The notes beneath the pieces were generated by a model, which saw only the letters and a program-made list of their open reading frames with translations, ran no database searches and was not told the DNA's origin. This document shows, in pieces, positions 25,244-33,006 of a stretch of 35,189 nucleotides of DNA (positions are counted from its first letter, which is position 1; the number at the start of each line of letters is the position of its first letter). The stretch is from the NCBI GenBank assembly GCA_947651225.1, contig CANSYK010000034.1:1-35189 (forward strand). The letters run 5' to 3'. Source of the DNA: an uncultured bacterium. GTDB lineage: Bacteria; Bacillota; Clostridia; Lachnospirales; Lachnospiraceae. Position numbers and translations under genes: made by a program.

Positions 25244-26383
25244 CTATCTTTTGCCTGTGTCACAATTTTGATACTGTTTCCTGTATCTTGCAGGGGTAAT
25301 TCCGTTTTTGCGCTGAAAATACTCACTAAAACGGCTCTGCGAACTAAAAGCACAGTAAGAACTGATTTCCTGCAAAGAATAATCTGTATATTTTAACAAT
25401 TGTTCACTGCTTATAATTTTTTCTTCTATTATATATTGTTTTAAAGTCGTTCCCATTAATTCGCTAAACTGTTCTGACAGATAATTCGGCGTTACGCCAA
25501 TATGCTCTGCAATATCCCTGACACGGACTGGTTCATGGATATGACAGGAAACATAATCTCTTACCTGAGTAATCAACGGGCTTGCGTTCTGGTTTTTATA
25601 TAAGTCATGTACCATATTAGCAAATTCATATTCTGCTTCCCTTGCCGCCTGCTCAATTTTAATTGGATCAGATAAATTTTCTTCCATATTTCTGATAAAG
25701 GCATCTGACATGGAAAATGCCAGTTCTGCATTTACCCCTCCCGCAATTGCACTTCGTGCCGCATTGGAAATCGTACAGATTGCAACATTTTTGTACTGGC
25801 GCACTGTATCATTTGCAAGTATGCCAGTTCCGCCACTATATACTTCATCCATACTTCTTTTTAACGCATCAATATCGCCTCTGCGGATACTGTCCATTTC
25901 CCTTAGCTCCCGTGAATATGGAATATGATGCCTTCCCTCTTCCTGAATTTCAAAAACACCTTTTGTTACCTGTTCAAGAATCCTATCACCAATATCGGTA
26001 TTTTTCTCCCATAACCGTCTCGCACTCATTTCCTGCCCTGAAATCATTTTCCATAAAATAAGTACAATTGCCGTAAATTCCTCTTTTTCACAATAGGGGT
26101 ATACTCTCGTTTCTTCGTCCTGAAAACCATAAATACGCACCCTTCCAAGCCCTACAAATTCTTCCTCTCCTGACTGCATCAGACAATATGCAATTCCATT
26201 TTCATCCACATGGATATATGGAAATAAGAGTTCCTCCCCGATACCTTCAAAATCCTCCTGTCTGATAATTTTTCTGTCCTCCGTCTCGTCTAACGCCTTT
26301 AAAATCTCCCCTTTTCTGTTATAAATACAAATTGGTGCATGAAGCAGTTTTAACATCTGCACCACAACAAACAAATCAAGCAT
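25244..26383 (-). CDS. AraC-family transcriptional regulator
   Basis: A 379-residue regulator. The C-terminal double helix-turn-helix (about 275-372) reads VRVRDIAEHIGVTPNYLSEQ, then YSLQEISSYCAFSSQSRFSE and the typical closing NGITPARYRKQY. The N-terminal 260 residues form an unassigned sensing region beginning LLHAPICIYNRKGEIL, reminiscent of PAS/GAF-like folds but not recognised. AGGAGGGG precedes the ATG. It follows pta behind a terminator and precedes the HPr-like gene, which with its repeat array is a candidate target. Ligand and targets are unknown. Confidence 0.92.
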   Translation of the reverse strand: MLDLFVVVQMLKLLHAPICIYNRKGEILKALDETEDRKIIRQEDFEGIGEELLFPYIHVDENGIAYCLMQSGEEEFVGLGRVRIYGFQDEETRVYPYCEKEEFTAIVLILWKMISGQEMSARRLWEKNTDIGDRILEQVTKGVFEIQEEGRHHIPYSRELREMDSIRRGDIDALKRSMDEVYSGGTGILANDTVRQYKNVAICTISNAARSAIAGGVNAELAFSMSDAFIRNMEENLSDPIKIEQAAREAEYEFANMVHDLYKNQNASPLITQVRDYVSCHIHEPVRVRDIAEHIGVTPNYLSEQFSELMGTTLKQYIIEEKIISSEQLLKYTDYSLQEISSYCAFSSQSRFSEYFQRKNGITPARYRKQYQNCDTGKR

Positions 26384-26471
26384 ATTCCCCTCCTGTTAAT
26401 CCCTCTCTTACCTCTCACTTAGCAGTTCCTTAAAACGTGTTTGAAAATTGCCCCTCATTTCAAAATCCGAC

Positions 26472-26499
26472 AAAAAGGCACCGCCCGTTGGCGATGCCT
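26472..26499 (-). terminator. Terminator after pta
   Basis: Arms 26490-26499 and 26476-26485 form a 10-bp stem on the minus strand (the single mismatch becomes G-U), with a 4-base loop and a U5 run. It lies 37 bases after the pta stop. Confidence 0.82.
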
Positions 26500-26535
26500 A
26501 TATTTTAAGAACTATACAAAAGTTCTTTATTATCT

Positions 26536-27540
26536 CTATGCCAAAGCCGCCGTAATAATTGCCATAGAATATACTTCTGAAGCATTACAACCTCTGGATA
26601 AATCATTAACCGGCGCATTCAATCCTAAAAGAATCGGTCCATATGCATCAAAATTACCCATACGCTGCGCAATCTTGTAACCAATATTACCAGCACTGAT
26701 ATCTGGGAAAATAAAGGTATTTGCATGACCTGCTATTTCTGATTCTGGGCACTTTGTCCTTGCCACACGCGGGGAAACGGCCGCATCAAACTGAAGTTCT
26801 CCATCTATTGGCAAATCCGGATATTTCTTCTTTGCCTTTTCTGCGGCATTACGCATTTTATCTACAGCAGGGCCTGCTCCGGAACCATAAGTCGAATAAC
26901 TTAAAAACGCAACCTTTGGATCTACTCCAAATATCCTTGCGCACTCTGATGCTTCTCCTGCAATTTCTACCAGTTCATCCTCTGTTGGATCAATATTAAT
27001 CGCACAATCTGCCATCGCCAACACATCATTCTCACCAGTAACACCAGGACGTACCAGGATAAAGCAGGAAGATACAATATTGTTTTCCGGCTTTGTCTTA
27101 ATTAACTGCAATGCCGGACGCACTGTATCAGCAGTAGAATATGTCGCACCGCCAAGCAGCGAATCAGCAATTCCCATCTTTACTAACATTGTCCCAAAAT
27201 AATTTGTCTGCATCAATGTCTTTCTTGCCTGTTCTGGCGTTACCCCTTTGCTTTTACGCAGTTCACAGAATAACTCCACCATCTCATCAAGTTTTTCATA
27301 CTTGGCAGGATTGATAATCTCTGCCCCACGAATATTAAAACCACAATCCTCTGCCGCTAATGCAATCTTTTCCTCATCGCCGACCAAAATCGGATGTAAA
27401 AAACTGCTTGCTAACAGACGGGAAGAAGCCTCTAAAATACGTGCATCTTCACCTTCTGTAAACACAATCTTCTTTGGATTCTTCTTCAATACCCCAATCA
27501 ACTGACCAAAACCAAACAAAATATCATCTCCATTCTTCAA
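26536..27540 (-). CDS. pta: Phosphate acetyltransferase
   Basis: A 334-residue enzyme that interconverts acetyl-CoA and acetyl phosphate, the first step of acetate and ATP formation. The family patterns include KKIVFTEGEDARILEASSRL, ATYSTADTVRPALQLI, SYSTYGSGAGPAVDKM and the closing NDLSRGCNASEVYSMAIITA. The length is that of the short, single-domain Pta. The start is uncertain: ATG at 27540 has only AAGGGA 12 bases away, while a TTG eight codons in, just before FGFGQLIG, has GGAG 8 bases upstream and would give a more usual N-terminus. Acetate kinase normally follows pta in Clostridia; here a terminator and an AraC gene follow instead. Confidence 0.94.
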   Translation of the reverse strand: MKNGDDILFGFGQLIGVLKKNPKKIVFTEGEDARILEASSRLLASSFLHPILVGDEEKIALAAEDCGFNIRGAEIINPAKYEKLDEMVELFCELRKSKGVTPEQARKTLMQTNYFGTMLVKMGIADSLLGGATYSTADTVRPALQLIKTKPENNIVSSCFILVRPGVTGENDVLAMADCAINIDPTEDELVEIAGEASECARIFGVDPKVAFLSYSTYGSGAGPAVDKMRNAAEKAKKKYPDLPIDGELQFDAAVSPRVARTKCPESEIAGHANTFIFPDISAGNIGYKIAQRMGNFDAYGPILLGLNAPVNDLSRGCNASEVYSMAIITAALA

Positions 27541-27639
27541 AATTTTCCCTTGGGAACTATGCAGAAACAGCTTTACTTTTCTGCCTGTTTTTCCAGTCGA
27601 TAATTCCCTGTTTATGTGTCAACCACACTTATTTAGCTT

Positions 27640-27668
27640 ATTGTCCACCATATTTAGCGTTCTGTCAA
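27640..27668 (-). promoter_or_regulatory. Sigma-A promoter of pta
   Basis: Minus-strand -35 TTGACA (27663-27668) and -10 GACAAT (27640-27645) with 17 bp between them, giving a leader of about 95 nt. The leader contains a small GCAGAAA/TTTCTGC hairpin. Confidence 0.65.
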
Positions 27669-27683
27669 TAGGAAAATTCGCAA

Positions 27684-27716
27684 TTTTTTCTGAAATCAGC
27701 CGTGAATAGCAACTAC
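27684..27716. repeat. Dispersed TATTCACGGC repeat, copy D
   Basis: On the minus strand this reads TAGTTGCTATTCACGGCTGA, then TTTCAGAAAA, which matches the left arm of copy B almost exactly. It ends one base before the stop codon of the GTPase-Rae1 fusion gene. There is no second arm. Confidence 0.6.
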
Positions 27717-27717
27717 A

Positions 27718-30330
27718 TTATATCAATTCCTGAATTAATTTTTCTACCCGCTTTATTTCTTCATAAAACTCCCTCGCCGAGATAAGCTGGCACCCCTGAC
27801 CACGGATAATCAACTGTTCCAGCCCATCAGAAGTCGCTACCATCACATGATAATCACGCCCAATCTGGTGCGCCAGTTTTTCAATATACTGGTCTGCCGT
27901 CTCTGCTTCTTTTGTATATACTACATGAATATTATGATAGTCTATCATTTTTCCGATACTGCCCTTTACTCTGTAAGCATCAAACACAAGAATCAATGTA
28001 CATTTTACATATCCCTGATAATTGCACAAAATATCCATCAGCTTACTGCGTGCCGCATCAATATTTTCTTTCGCAAGTTCATTTAATTCTTTCCAGGCAA
28101 ACACAATATTATACCCATCTACTAAAAGATAGCGCTCTTTTGATTTTTTCACTGCCAGCCCGCTCTTTCCAGCATCTACCACTTTCTTCTGTGTCTTTTT
28201 GTAGGGATTCTTTCTATCATTTTTCCGGTTCGCAGCATAGGTTCTGTTCAAAATCTGGGAAACTTCATCCTCCCCCATAAAATATTCTTCTTTTACTGGC
28301 GGTACCTGAACCTGCCACTCTTTCACTTCCTCTTTTGCTTCTTCCTGCTGTTCCATTTCTGCCGATAAAGGCAAATGCATATAATTTTCCACCTCATACC
28401 AGGGAACTGCAAAACCTGCCCCATGACTACAAAAAACGGAACCTGTTGGATTTGCAATATCTGCTTCTGGATCATACACACTTTGCGAAAGTACTTCTTC
28501 TGTATTATGACACGGAAAATATCCTTTTAAAGTGCAATTCAGACGCCCAAGCCCTTTTGTATAAGAAGTAACCTCTTGTTGGTAATTGCGCATTGTCGCA
28601 ACCGGCGCAGCCCCTCGCAAAACACTAAGCTGTGCCTCCTGCTCTGGCGGTTCAAAACTTCCCTGAAGCCTTTCAATATCTGACATTGCCCTTCCTAGCA
28701 TATCGTTTGGAACCTCCAGGCAATACTCATAATAAGGTTCCAAAAGAACAGATTCCGCCTTCATCAATCCCTGCCGCACAGCACGGTACGTTGCCTGCCG
28801 AAAATCCCCGCCTTCCGTATGCTTTAAGTGTGCCTTTCCTGCCACAAGCGTTATACGGATATCGGTCAATGCCGCTCCCATCAGTACACCTGGATGCTCC
28901 CTCTCTTCCAGATGACTGCAAATCAAACGCTGCCAATTCCTGTCTAACTTATCCTCACTGCAAACAGACGCAATCTGTAAACCGCTTCCCGGCTCCCCTG
29001 GCTCTAAAAGCAGATGTACTTCCGCATAATGGCGCAGAGGTTCAAAATGGCCAACCCCCTCTACAGAATTTTGAATGGTTTCTTTATAAACAGTTTTTCC
29101 TGTTCCAAAATGAACCTCTACATGAAATCGCTCCCAGATTAGGCGCTTTAAAATCTCAATCTGTACTTCGCCCATAAGCTGTGCCTGTATTTCCTGAAGT
29201 GCTTCATTCCAGACTATTTTAAGCGCTGGTTCTTCTTCTTCCAAAACCCGCAGCTTTGGCAAAAAACTGTTCTCACTACACCCCTGTGGCAATTCTAACG
29301 CATATGTCAAAACAGGCTCTAATACCGGAAGCTCGGAATCCTTCTCAGCCCCCAATCCCTGCCCGGCATATGTCTTTGTCAGTCCTGTCACCGCACAGAT
29401 TGTCCCCGGAAGAGCCACATCCGTCGTTTCAAAGTTCTCCCCTGAATAAATCCGAATCTGGTTTATCTTTTCCTCCCATACCTCCTCATTTCCATGTGCT
29501 GATAACTGATTCGTGACAGATTGCTTTACCAGAAGCTTTCCCCCTGTCACCTTTAAAAAGGTCAGCCGGCTGTTCTTCTCATCTCTTGTAATTTTAAAAA
29601 CCTTTGCGCCAAAATTTTCCGAATATTCTGAAGCCTTTGTATATTTTGCAAAACCCTCTAAAAACTCCTGTACTCCAGTCAGCTTTAGCGCTGAGCCAAA
29701 ATAACAAGGAAACAGTTTTCTCTCTTGAATCAATTTACCAATCTGTTCTCTTTCCACTGTGCCATTTTCCAGATAATATTCCAGCAATGCTTCCTCACAC
29801 ACCGCCACATCTTCATAAAAAGATTCTTCCTCTTCCTGGAAAAGAACACAGTTTTCACTTAACTGCTCTTTCACTTCCTGCAGCAAAGGTTCTTTTTCCA
29901 CACCCTGCTGATCCATTTTATTGATAAATAAAAAAACCGGAATCTGGTAACGCTCCAAAAGCCGCCATAGTGTAGCGGTATGCCCCTGTACACCGTCTGC
30001 TCCGCTAATTACTAAAACAGCATAATCAAGTACCTGCAGCGTCCGTTCCATCTCCGCCGAAAAATCAACATGGCCAGGCGTATCAAGCAGCGTAACCGTC
30101 TTATCGCCCAAAATAACAACCGCCTCTTTGGAAAAGATTGTGATACCTCTTTCCCGTTCCATATCATTTGTATCTAAAAACGCATCCTGATTGTCCACTC
30201 TGCCGAGTTTTCGAATCATTCCTGCGGTATATAAAATTCCTTCTGATAATGTTGTCTTACCGGCATCTACATGAGCCAGCAAAGCAGCACATATATGTTC
30301 TTCCGGTTTATTTTCAGATGTTTTTCCCAT
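27718..30330 (-). CDS. TetM/EF-G-like ribosomal GTPase fused to a YacP/Rae1 endoribonuclease domain
   Basis: An 870-residue two-part protein. Residues 1 to about 680 are a translation-factor GTPase of the TetM/TetO kind. G1 is AHVDAGKTT (19-27), G2 is RGIT (61-64), G3 is DTPGH (83-87) and G4 is NKMD (137-140), followed by beta-barrel, domain III, IV (VPNDMLGRAMSDIERLQG) and V parts. A charged linker (about 683-728) leads to a full YacP/NYN nuclease domain (729-870). It has VDGYNIVFAW (Asp738), LVFDAYRVKG (Asp784), ETADQYIEKL (Asp813) and ATSDGLEQLI (Asp835), plus GCQLISAREF. Bacillus YacP/Rae1 cuts mRNA in the ribosomal A site. The start has AAAGGGG 8 bases upstream. No mobile genes are nearby, so this is probably not an acquired tetracycline-resistance gene. 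Confidence 0.9.
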   Translation of the reverse strand: MGKTSENKPEEHICAALLAHVDAGKTTLSEGILYTAGMIRKLGRVDNQDAFLDTNDMERERGITIFSKEAVVILGDKTVTLLDTPGHVDFSAEMERTLQVLDYAVLVISGADGVQGHTATLWRLLERYQIPVFLFINKMDQQGVEKEPLLQEVKEQLSENCVLFQEEEESFYEDVAVCEEALLEYYLENGTVEREQIGKLIQERKLFPCYFGSALKLTGVQEFLEGFAKYTKASEYSENFGAKVFKITRDEKNSRLTFLKVTGGKLLVKQSVTNQLSAHGNEEVWEEKINQIRIYSGENFETTDVALPGTICAVTGLTKTYAGQGLGAEKDSELPVLEPVLTYALELPQGCSENSFLPKLRVLEEEEPALKIVWNEALQEIQAQLMGEVQIEILKRLIWERFHVEVHFGTGKTVYKETIQNSVEGVGHFEPLRHYAEVHLLLEPGEPGSGLQIASVCSEDKLDRNWQRLICSHLEEREHPGVLMGAALTDIRITLVAGKAHLKHTEGGDFRQATYRAVRQGLMKAESVLLEPYYEYCLEVPNDMLGRAMSDIERLQGSFEPPEQEAQLSVLRGAAPVATMRNYQQEVTSYTKGLGRLNCTLKGYFPCHNTEEVLSQSVYDPEADIANPTGSVFCSHGAGFAVPWYEVENYMHLPLSAEMEQQEEAKEEVKEWQVQVPPVKEEYFMGEDEVSQILNRTYAANRKNDRKNPYKKTQKKVVDAGKSGLAVKKSKERYLLVDGYNIVFAWKELNELAKENIDAARSKLMDILCNYQGYVKCTLILVFDAYRVKGSIGKMIDYHNIHVVYTKEAETADQYIEKLAHQIGRDYHVMVATSDGLEQLIIRGQGCQLISAREFYEEIKRVEKLIQELI

Positions 30331-30466
30331 CGAAAATACCCCTTTCTATTGTCTGTAATCAGGAGCTGCGAAAATGACATTGCCAATCTGCACAGGATTT
30401 CCTCACAGTTCCTTGTATCCTGCATAAGTTAAACCAAAGCAAAATAAATGCAGAGGTATTTATATA

Positions 30467-30955
30467 ATGCAAAATAAAACAATCTTTTCTCTTTTAACAT
30501 TAACTGCCACCCCAAATGCTTATGCAGTTGTTCAGGGCGGCAGCTCTTTTCCAGATTTGACTGGACTTGTTAACTTTTATCAAACCAATTGGGGAATAGG
30601 GCTTGTCATAGAAGCAGAATTTGCCAATCTGCCAAACACCACCACAAATGCTCCCCGTTTTTTAGGTTTCCATATCCATGAAAATGGAAATTGCAACGAC
30701 AATTTTGCCAATACTGGTATGCATTACAATCCTACCAGGGCAGACCATCCTTATCATCTGGGAGATTTTCCTTCTATTCTCAACAGCAACGGCTATGCTT
30801 ATCTTGCCTTTTATGACGGCTATTTGACACTACCGGATATTCTGGGCCGCTCCGTTATCATACACAGCCAGCGGGATGACTTTACCACACAGCCCTCTGG
30901 CGACTCTGGCAATAAAATCGCCTGCGGCATAATCCAAAAAACAAAAGCGAACTAA
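30467..30955 (+). CDS. Cu/Zn superoxide dismutase family protein
   Basis: A 162-residue superoxide-detoxifying enzyme. All metal ligands can be placed: copper His69 and His71 (GFHIHENG), bridging His86 (GMHYNP), zinc His94, His97 and Asp100 (HPYHLGDFPS), and copper His133 (VIIHSQRDDF). Cys76 and Cys153 can form the family disulfide. Lys150 stands where the classical guiding arginine is. The zinc loop is short. The first 20 residues look weakly like a signal peptide, but PNAYAVVQGG aligns with the start of the first strand, so I infer a cytosolic enzyme. AGAGG precedes the ATG. It stands alone on the plus strand, divergent from the GTPase-Rae1 gene. Its stop codon overlaps that of the convergent ROK gene by 3 bases. 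Confidence 0.88.
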   Translation: MQNKTIFSLLTLTATPNAYAVVQGGSSFPDLTGLVNFYQTNWGIGLVIEAEFANLPNTTTNAPRFLGFHIHENGNCNDNFANTGMHYNPTRADHPYHLGDFPSILNSNGYAYLAFYDGYLTLPDILGRSVIIHSQRDDFTTQPSGDSGNKIACGIIQKTKAN

Positions 30956-31896
30956 TTTAATACCATACGGACCGCACCATATATTCCAGCATCATTTCCT
31001 AATTCTGCCAGACGAAACTCCTTATTTTGAAGTGCAAACATAACATTTTTTTCATACTCTTTTTTTATCACATCCGTAACAGCTGGGCCGTTTTTCGATA
31101 TACCACCGCCAATTACAAATGCCTCTGGATCTACTACTGCGGCAACATGTGACAGACCAAGCCCTAAATATCTTGCAAATGCCTCTACTGCCTCGGTTGC
31201 TATCTCATCTCCTGCCTCATACTCCTGGAATATTTCACGCCCGCTTACCTGTTCACATTGGCGCAGGGTAGACGGTCTGTCTGACTCCTTAAGTTTTTCT
31301 GCTGCCATACGCATCAGTCCAGCGGCAGAAGAATATGTTTCCAAGCAGCCCTTTTTGCCACAGCCACAGGTAAGGCGTGTCTCTGCCGGGTTTACTGTAA
31401 TATGTCCAATCTCTCCTGCTGCACCATTGCTTCCAGTCAAAATTTTCCCATCTATAATAACGCCGCCGCCAACACCTGTCCCAAGTGTTACCATAACAAT
31501 ACTCTTAAAGCCGCGTCCACCGCCGCGCCACTGCTCACCTAATGCTGCCACATTCGCATCATTTCCAACTCTGACTTTTTCAACACCTGTTAACTCCCGA
31601 AGCTTGTCTGCTACCGAGAAAACTCCCCAGCCCAGATTCACGCATTTTAATACACGACCATCTTCTGTAATCGGCCCTGGTACACCTATTCCAATCCCAA
31701 GAACATCTTCCACTGCAATTCCCTTTTCTTTGTTCTTTTCATTAATTGATGCAGCAATATCTGGCAAAATCAGTTCTCCTGAATCCTCTTTCCTCGTAAC
31801 AATCTCCCACTTTTCCAGCACATTTCCCTCACTGTCAAACATTCCCATCTTAACTGTGGTTCCTCCAAGATCCACACCATAAATATACTTTTCCAA
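30952..31896 (-). CDS. glk: ROK-family glucokinase
   Basis: A 314-residue cytoplasmic sugar kinase, most likely glucokinase making glucose-6-phosphate. The phosphate loop is DLGGTTVKMG (residues 9-18), the catalytic Asp113 is in GNDANVAALGE, and the zinc site has His165 in GEIGHITV with Cys177, Cys179 and Cys184 in CGCGKKGCLE. There is no helix-turn-helix, so it is a kinase and not a ROK repressor. The start is TTG at 31896 because AGGTGG stands 7 bases upstream and the protein then begins at the first strand; the ATG at 31914 has no site. The stop overlaps the dismutase stop tail-to-tail. A promoter is seen at 31951-31979. Confidence 0.93.
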   Translation of the reverse strand: MEKYIYGVDLGGTTVKMGMFDSEGNVLEKWEIVTRKEDSGELILPDIAASINEKNKEKGIAVEDVLGIGIGVPGPITEDGRVLKCVNLGWGVFSVADKLRELTGVEKVRVGNDANVAALGEQWRGGGRGFKSIVMVTLGTGVGGGVIIDGKILTGSNGAAGEIGHITVNPAETRLTCGCGKKGCLETYSSAAGLMRMAAEKLKESDRPSTLRQCEQVSGREIFQEYEAGDEIATEAVEAFARYLGLGLSHVAAVVDPEAFVIGGGISKNGPAVTDVIKKEYEKNVMFALQNKEFRLAELGNDAGIYGAVRMVLN

Positions 31897-31950
31897 AGTA
31901 ATACCACCTTTCATTTTGTTTTATGCATACAGCAGATATAACCGAATACA

Positions 31951-31979
31951 TTTGTAATTCCATTGTAATAAAATGTCAA
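31951..31979 (-). promoter_or_regulatory. Sigma-A promoter of glk
   Basis: Minus-strand -35 TTGACA (31974-31979) and -10 TACAAA (31951-31956) with a 17-bp spacer, 55 bp before the TTG start. Confidence 0.65.
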
Positions 31980-32069
31980 TAAAAATTCAATGATTATTCT
32001 GATTATTTTGACTTTCTTCGTTTCGTATGTTACAACTTTCTATTCATCTAACACTACATAAAAATTCGA

Positions 32070-32102
32070 GATAATTGTTCAACCCTACATGGAACAATTA
32101 TC
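32070..32102 (-). terminator. Hairpin after the Rpn remnant
   Basis: A perfect 11-bp inverted repeat GATAATTGTTC/GAACAATTATC (32070-32080 and 32092-32102) with an 11-base loop. On the minus strand CTCGAATTTTTA follows, 18 bases past the remnant's stop codon. It is probably its terminator. Confidence 0.55.
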
Positions 32103-32120
32103 CCTATTTAAAAACGATTA

Positions 32121-32695
32121 TTACACGGTTTGCAACCCTGCAAGCTGCTCCACTTCTGCGACTTCAAGACCTGAATATTTTGCTATTTTATCAATTGATA
32201 ACTCTCCGTCCTGCAGCATTCTAAGGGCTGTTTTCTTTTTTGTTTCATTTATACCCTGGCTTATCCCCTGGCTTATGCCCTGATTTAAAACTCTCCTTGC
32301 ACTTGTTTCAATCATTGTACCTCTCATCATACCACCTACACCTTTCTGCACATTCTCATATTTCTGTGCGATTTCATTAATGACATCACCCGATAGGTCA
32401 ATAATAGTCCGTTTATCAAATGCGCCGATTACTCCCTGCCGTTCCAAGCCAGCAGGCCGCTTTCACATTCCATGTGGTATTTTTTCTGCACTTTTCTGGA
32501 AATCCTGAAATTCGTATCAGTGATACGTTCTTTGTCTGCCTCATCCTGCTGGTCTATAAAATGCTCATTAGGAAAAAACTGAATTTCTTCTTCCCCTGTA
32601 TATGTTTCCCCAAAAATCTCATTGATTATCGGAATAATCAGTTTCTGGCAATCATTTAAGATTGTCCGAAATTCCCCATCATATATATTGGCCAT
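32121..32695 (-). pseudogene. Decayed Rpn-type PD-(D/E)XK nuclease gene
   Basis: Two frames together resemble one recombination-promoting nuclease (Rpn/transposase_31 group). The upstream frame (32429-32695, 88 residues) has the N-terminus MANIYDGEFRTILNDC and the start of the nuclease core, DTNFRI and then KKYHMECES, then stops. The downstream frame (32121-32447, 108 residues) has the family's C-terminus: DKRTIIDLSGDVINEIAQKY, a GISQGISQGI repeat and a final helix region. About 150 central residues are missing and the frame shifts at the junction (32429-32447), so an internal deletion is inferred. Intact members run near 300 residues. Not functional as a nuclease, although the C-terminal piece could still be made. 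Confidence 0.75.
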
Positions 32696-32873
32696 CTACT
32701 GTCCTCTTCCTATTTATAATTTCATCTTATCATCATTTCAATGCAAATTCAAGCAGATGCCAGCACTTACTGATTGTCTTTCCCTGTTTTTAAAATCTTC
32801 ATTATGACACACCAATATATAGAAGATGTCCCAACCACCGCTGCTAAAGCCAATACTAATAATTTATTTACCG

Positions 32874-32900
32874 TTCCTTAAATCACCTCAATTTAAGGAA
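32874..32900. repeat. Perfect inverted repeat enclosing an SD-like loop
   Basis: The 10-bp arms TTCCTTAAAT (32874-32883) and ATTTAAGGAA (32891-32900) enclose a 7-base loop that reads TGAGGTG on the minus strand. Just downstream on that strand a 34-codon frame without a normal start (32767-32871) encodes a hydrophobic peptide. The 462-base gene gap 32696-33157 otherwise holds the two repeat features below. Confidence 0.45.
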
Positions 32901-32953
32901 TAGCGGAAAGCCTTCCTAAACTTTTTAGTCCTCATAAAAAAGCAATTGATAAC

Positions 32954-32997
32954 TATGCCTCTTGTGCAGCTTAAATTTAAACCGCACAAGAGGCATA
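32954..32997. repeat. Perfect 14-bp hairpin
   Basis: TATGCCTCTTGTGC (32954-32967) pairs exactly with GCACAAGAGGCATA (32984-32997) around a 16-base AT-rich loop. It has no U-run on either side, so it is not a standard terminator. It borders the palindromic element at 33007. Confidence 0.7.
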
Positions 32998-33006
32998 TTC
33001 AAAAGA

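Noticed and set aside
28632-29177. A 181-codon plus-strand frame
   Set aside because: It is antisense to the GTPase-Rae1 gene, Pro/Leu-rich and without a ribosome site.
27718-30330. Acquired tetracycline-resistance gene tet(M/O/W)
   Set aside because: There is no mobile context, no tet-type leader peptide, a divergent sequence and a C-terminal nuclease domain. A housekeeping or rescue role is more likely.
32121-32695. Two intact small genes
   Set aside because: Both pieces match different ends of one Rpn-type protein, so a single broken gene explains them better.
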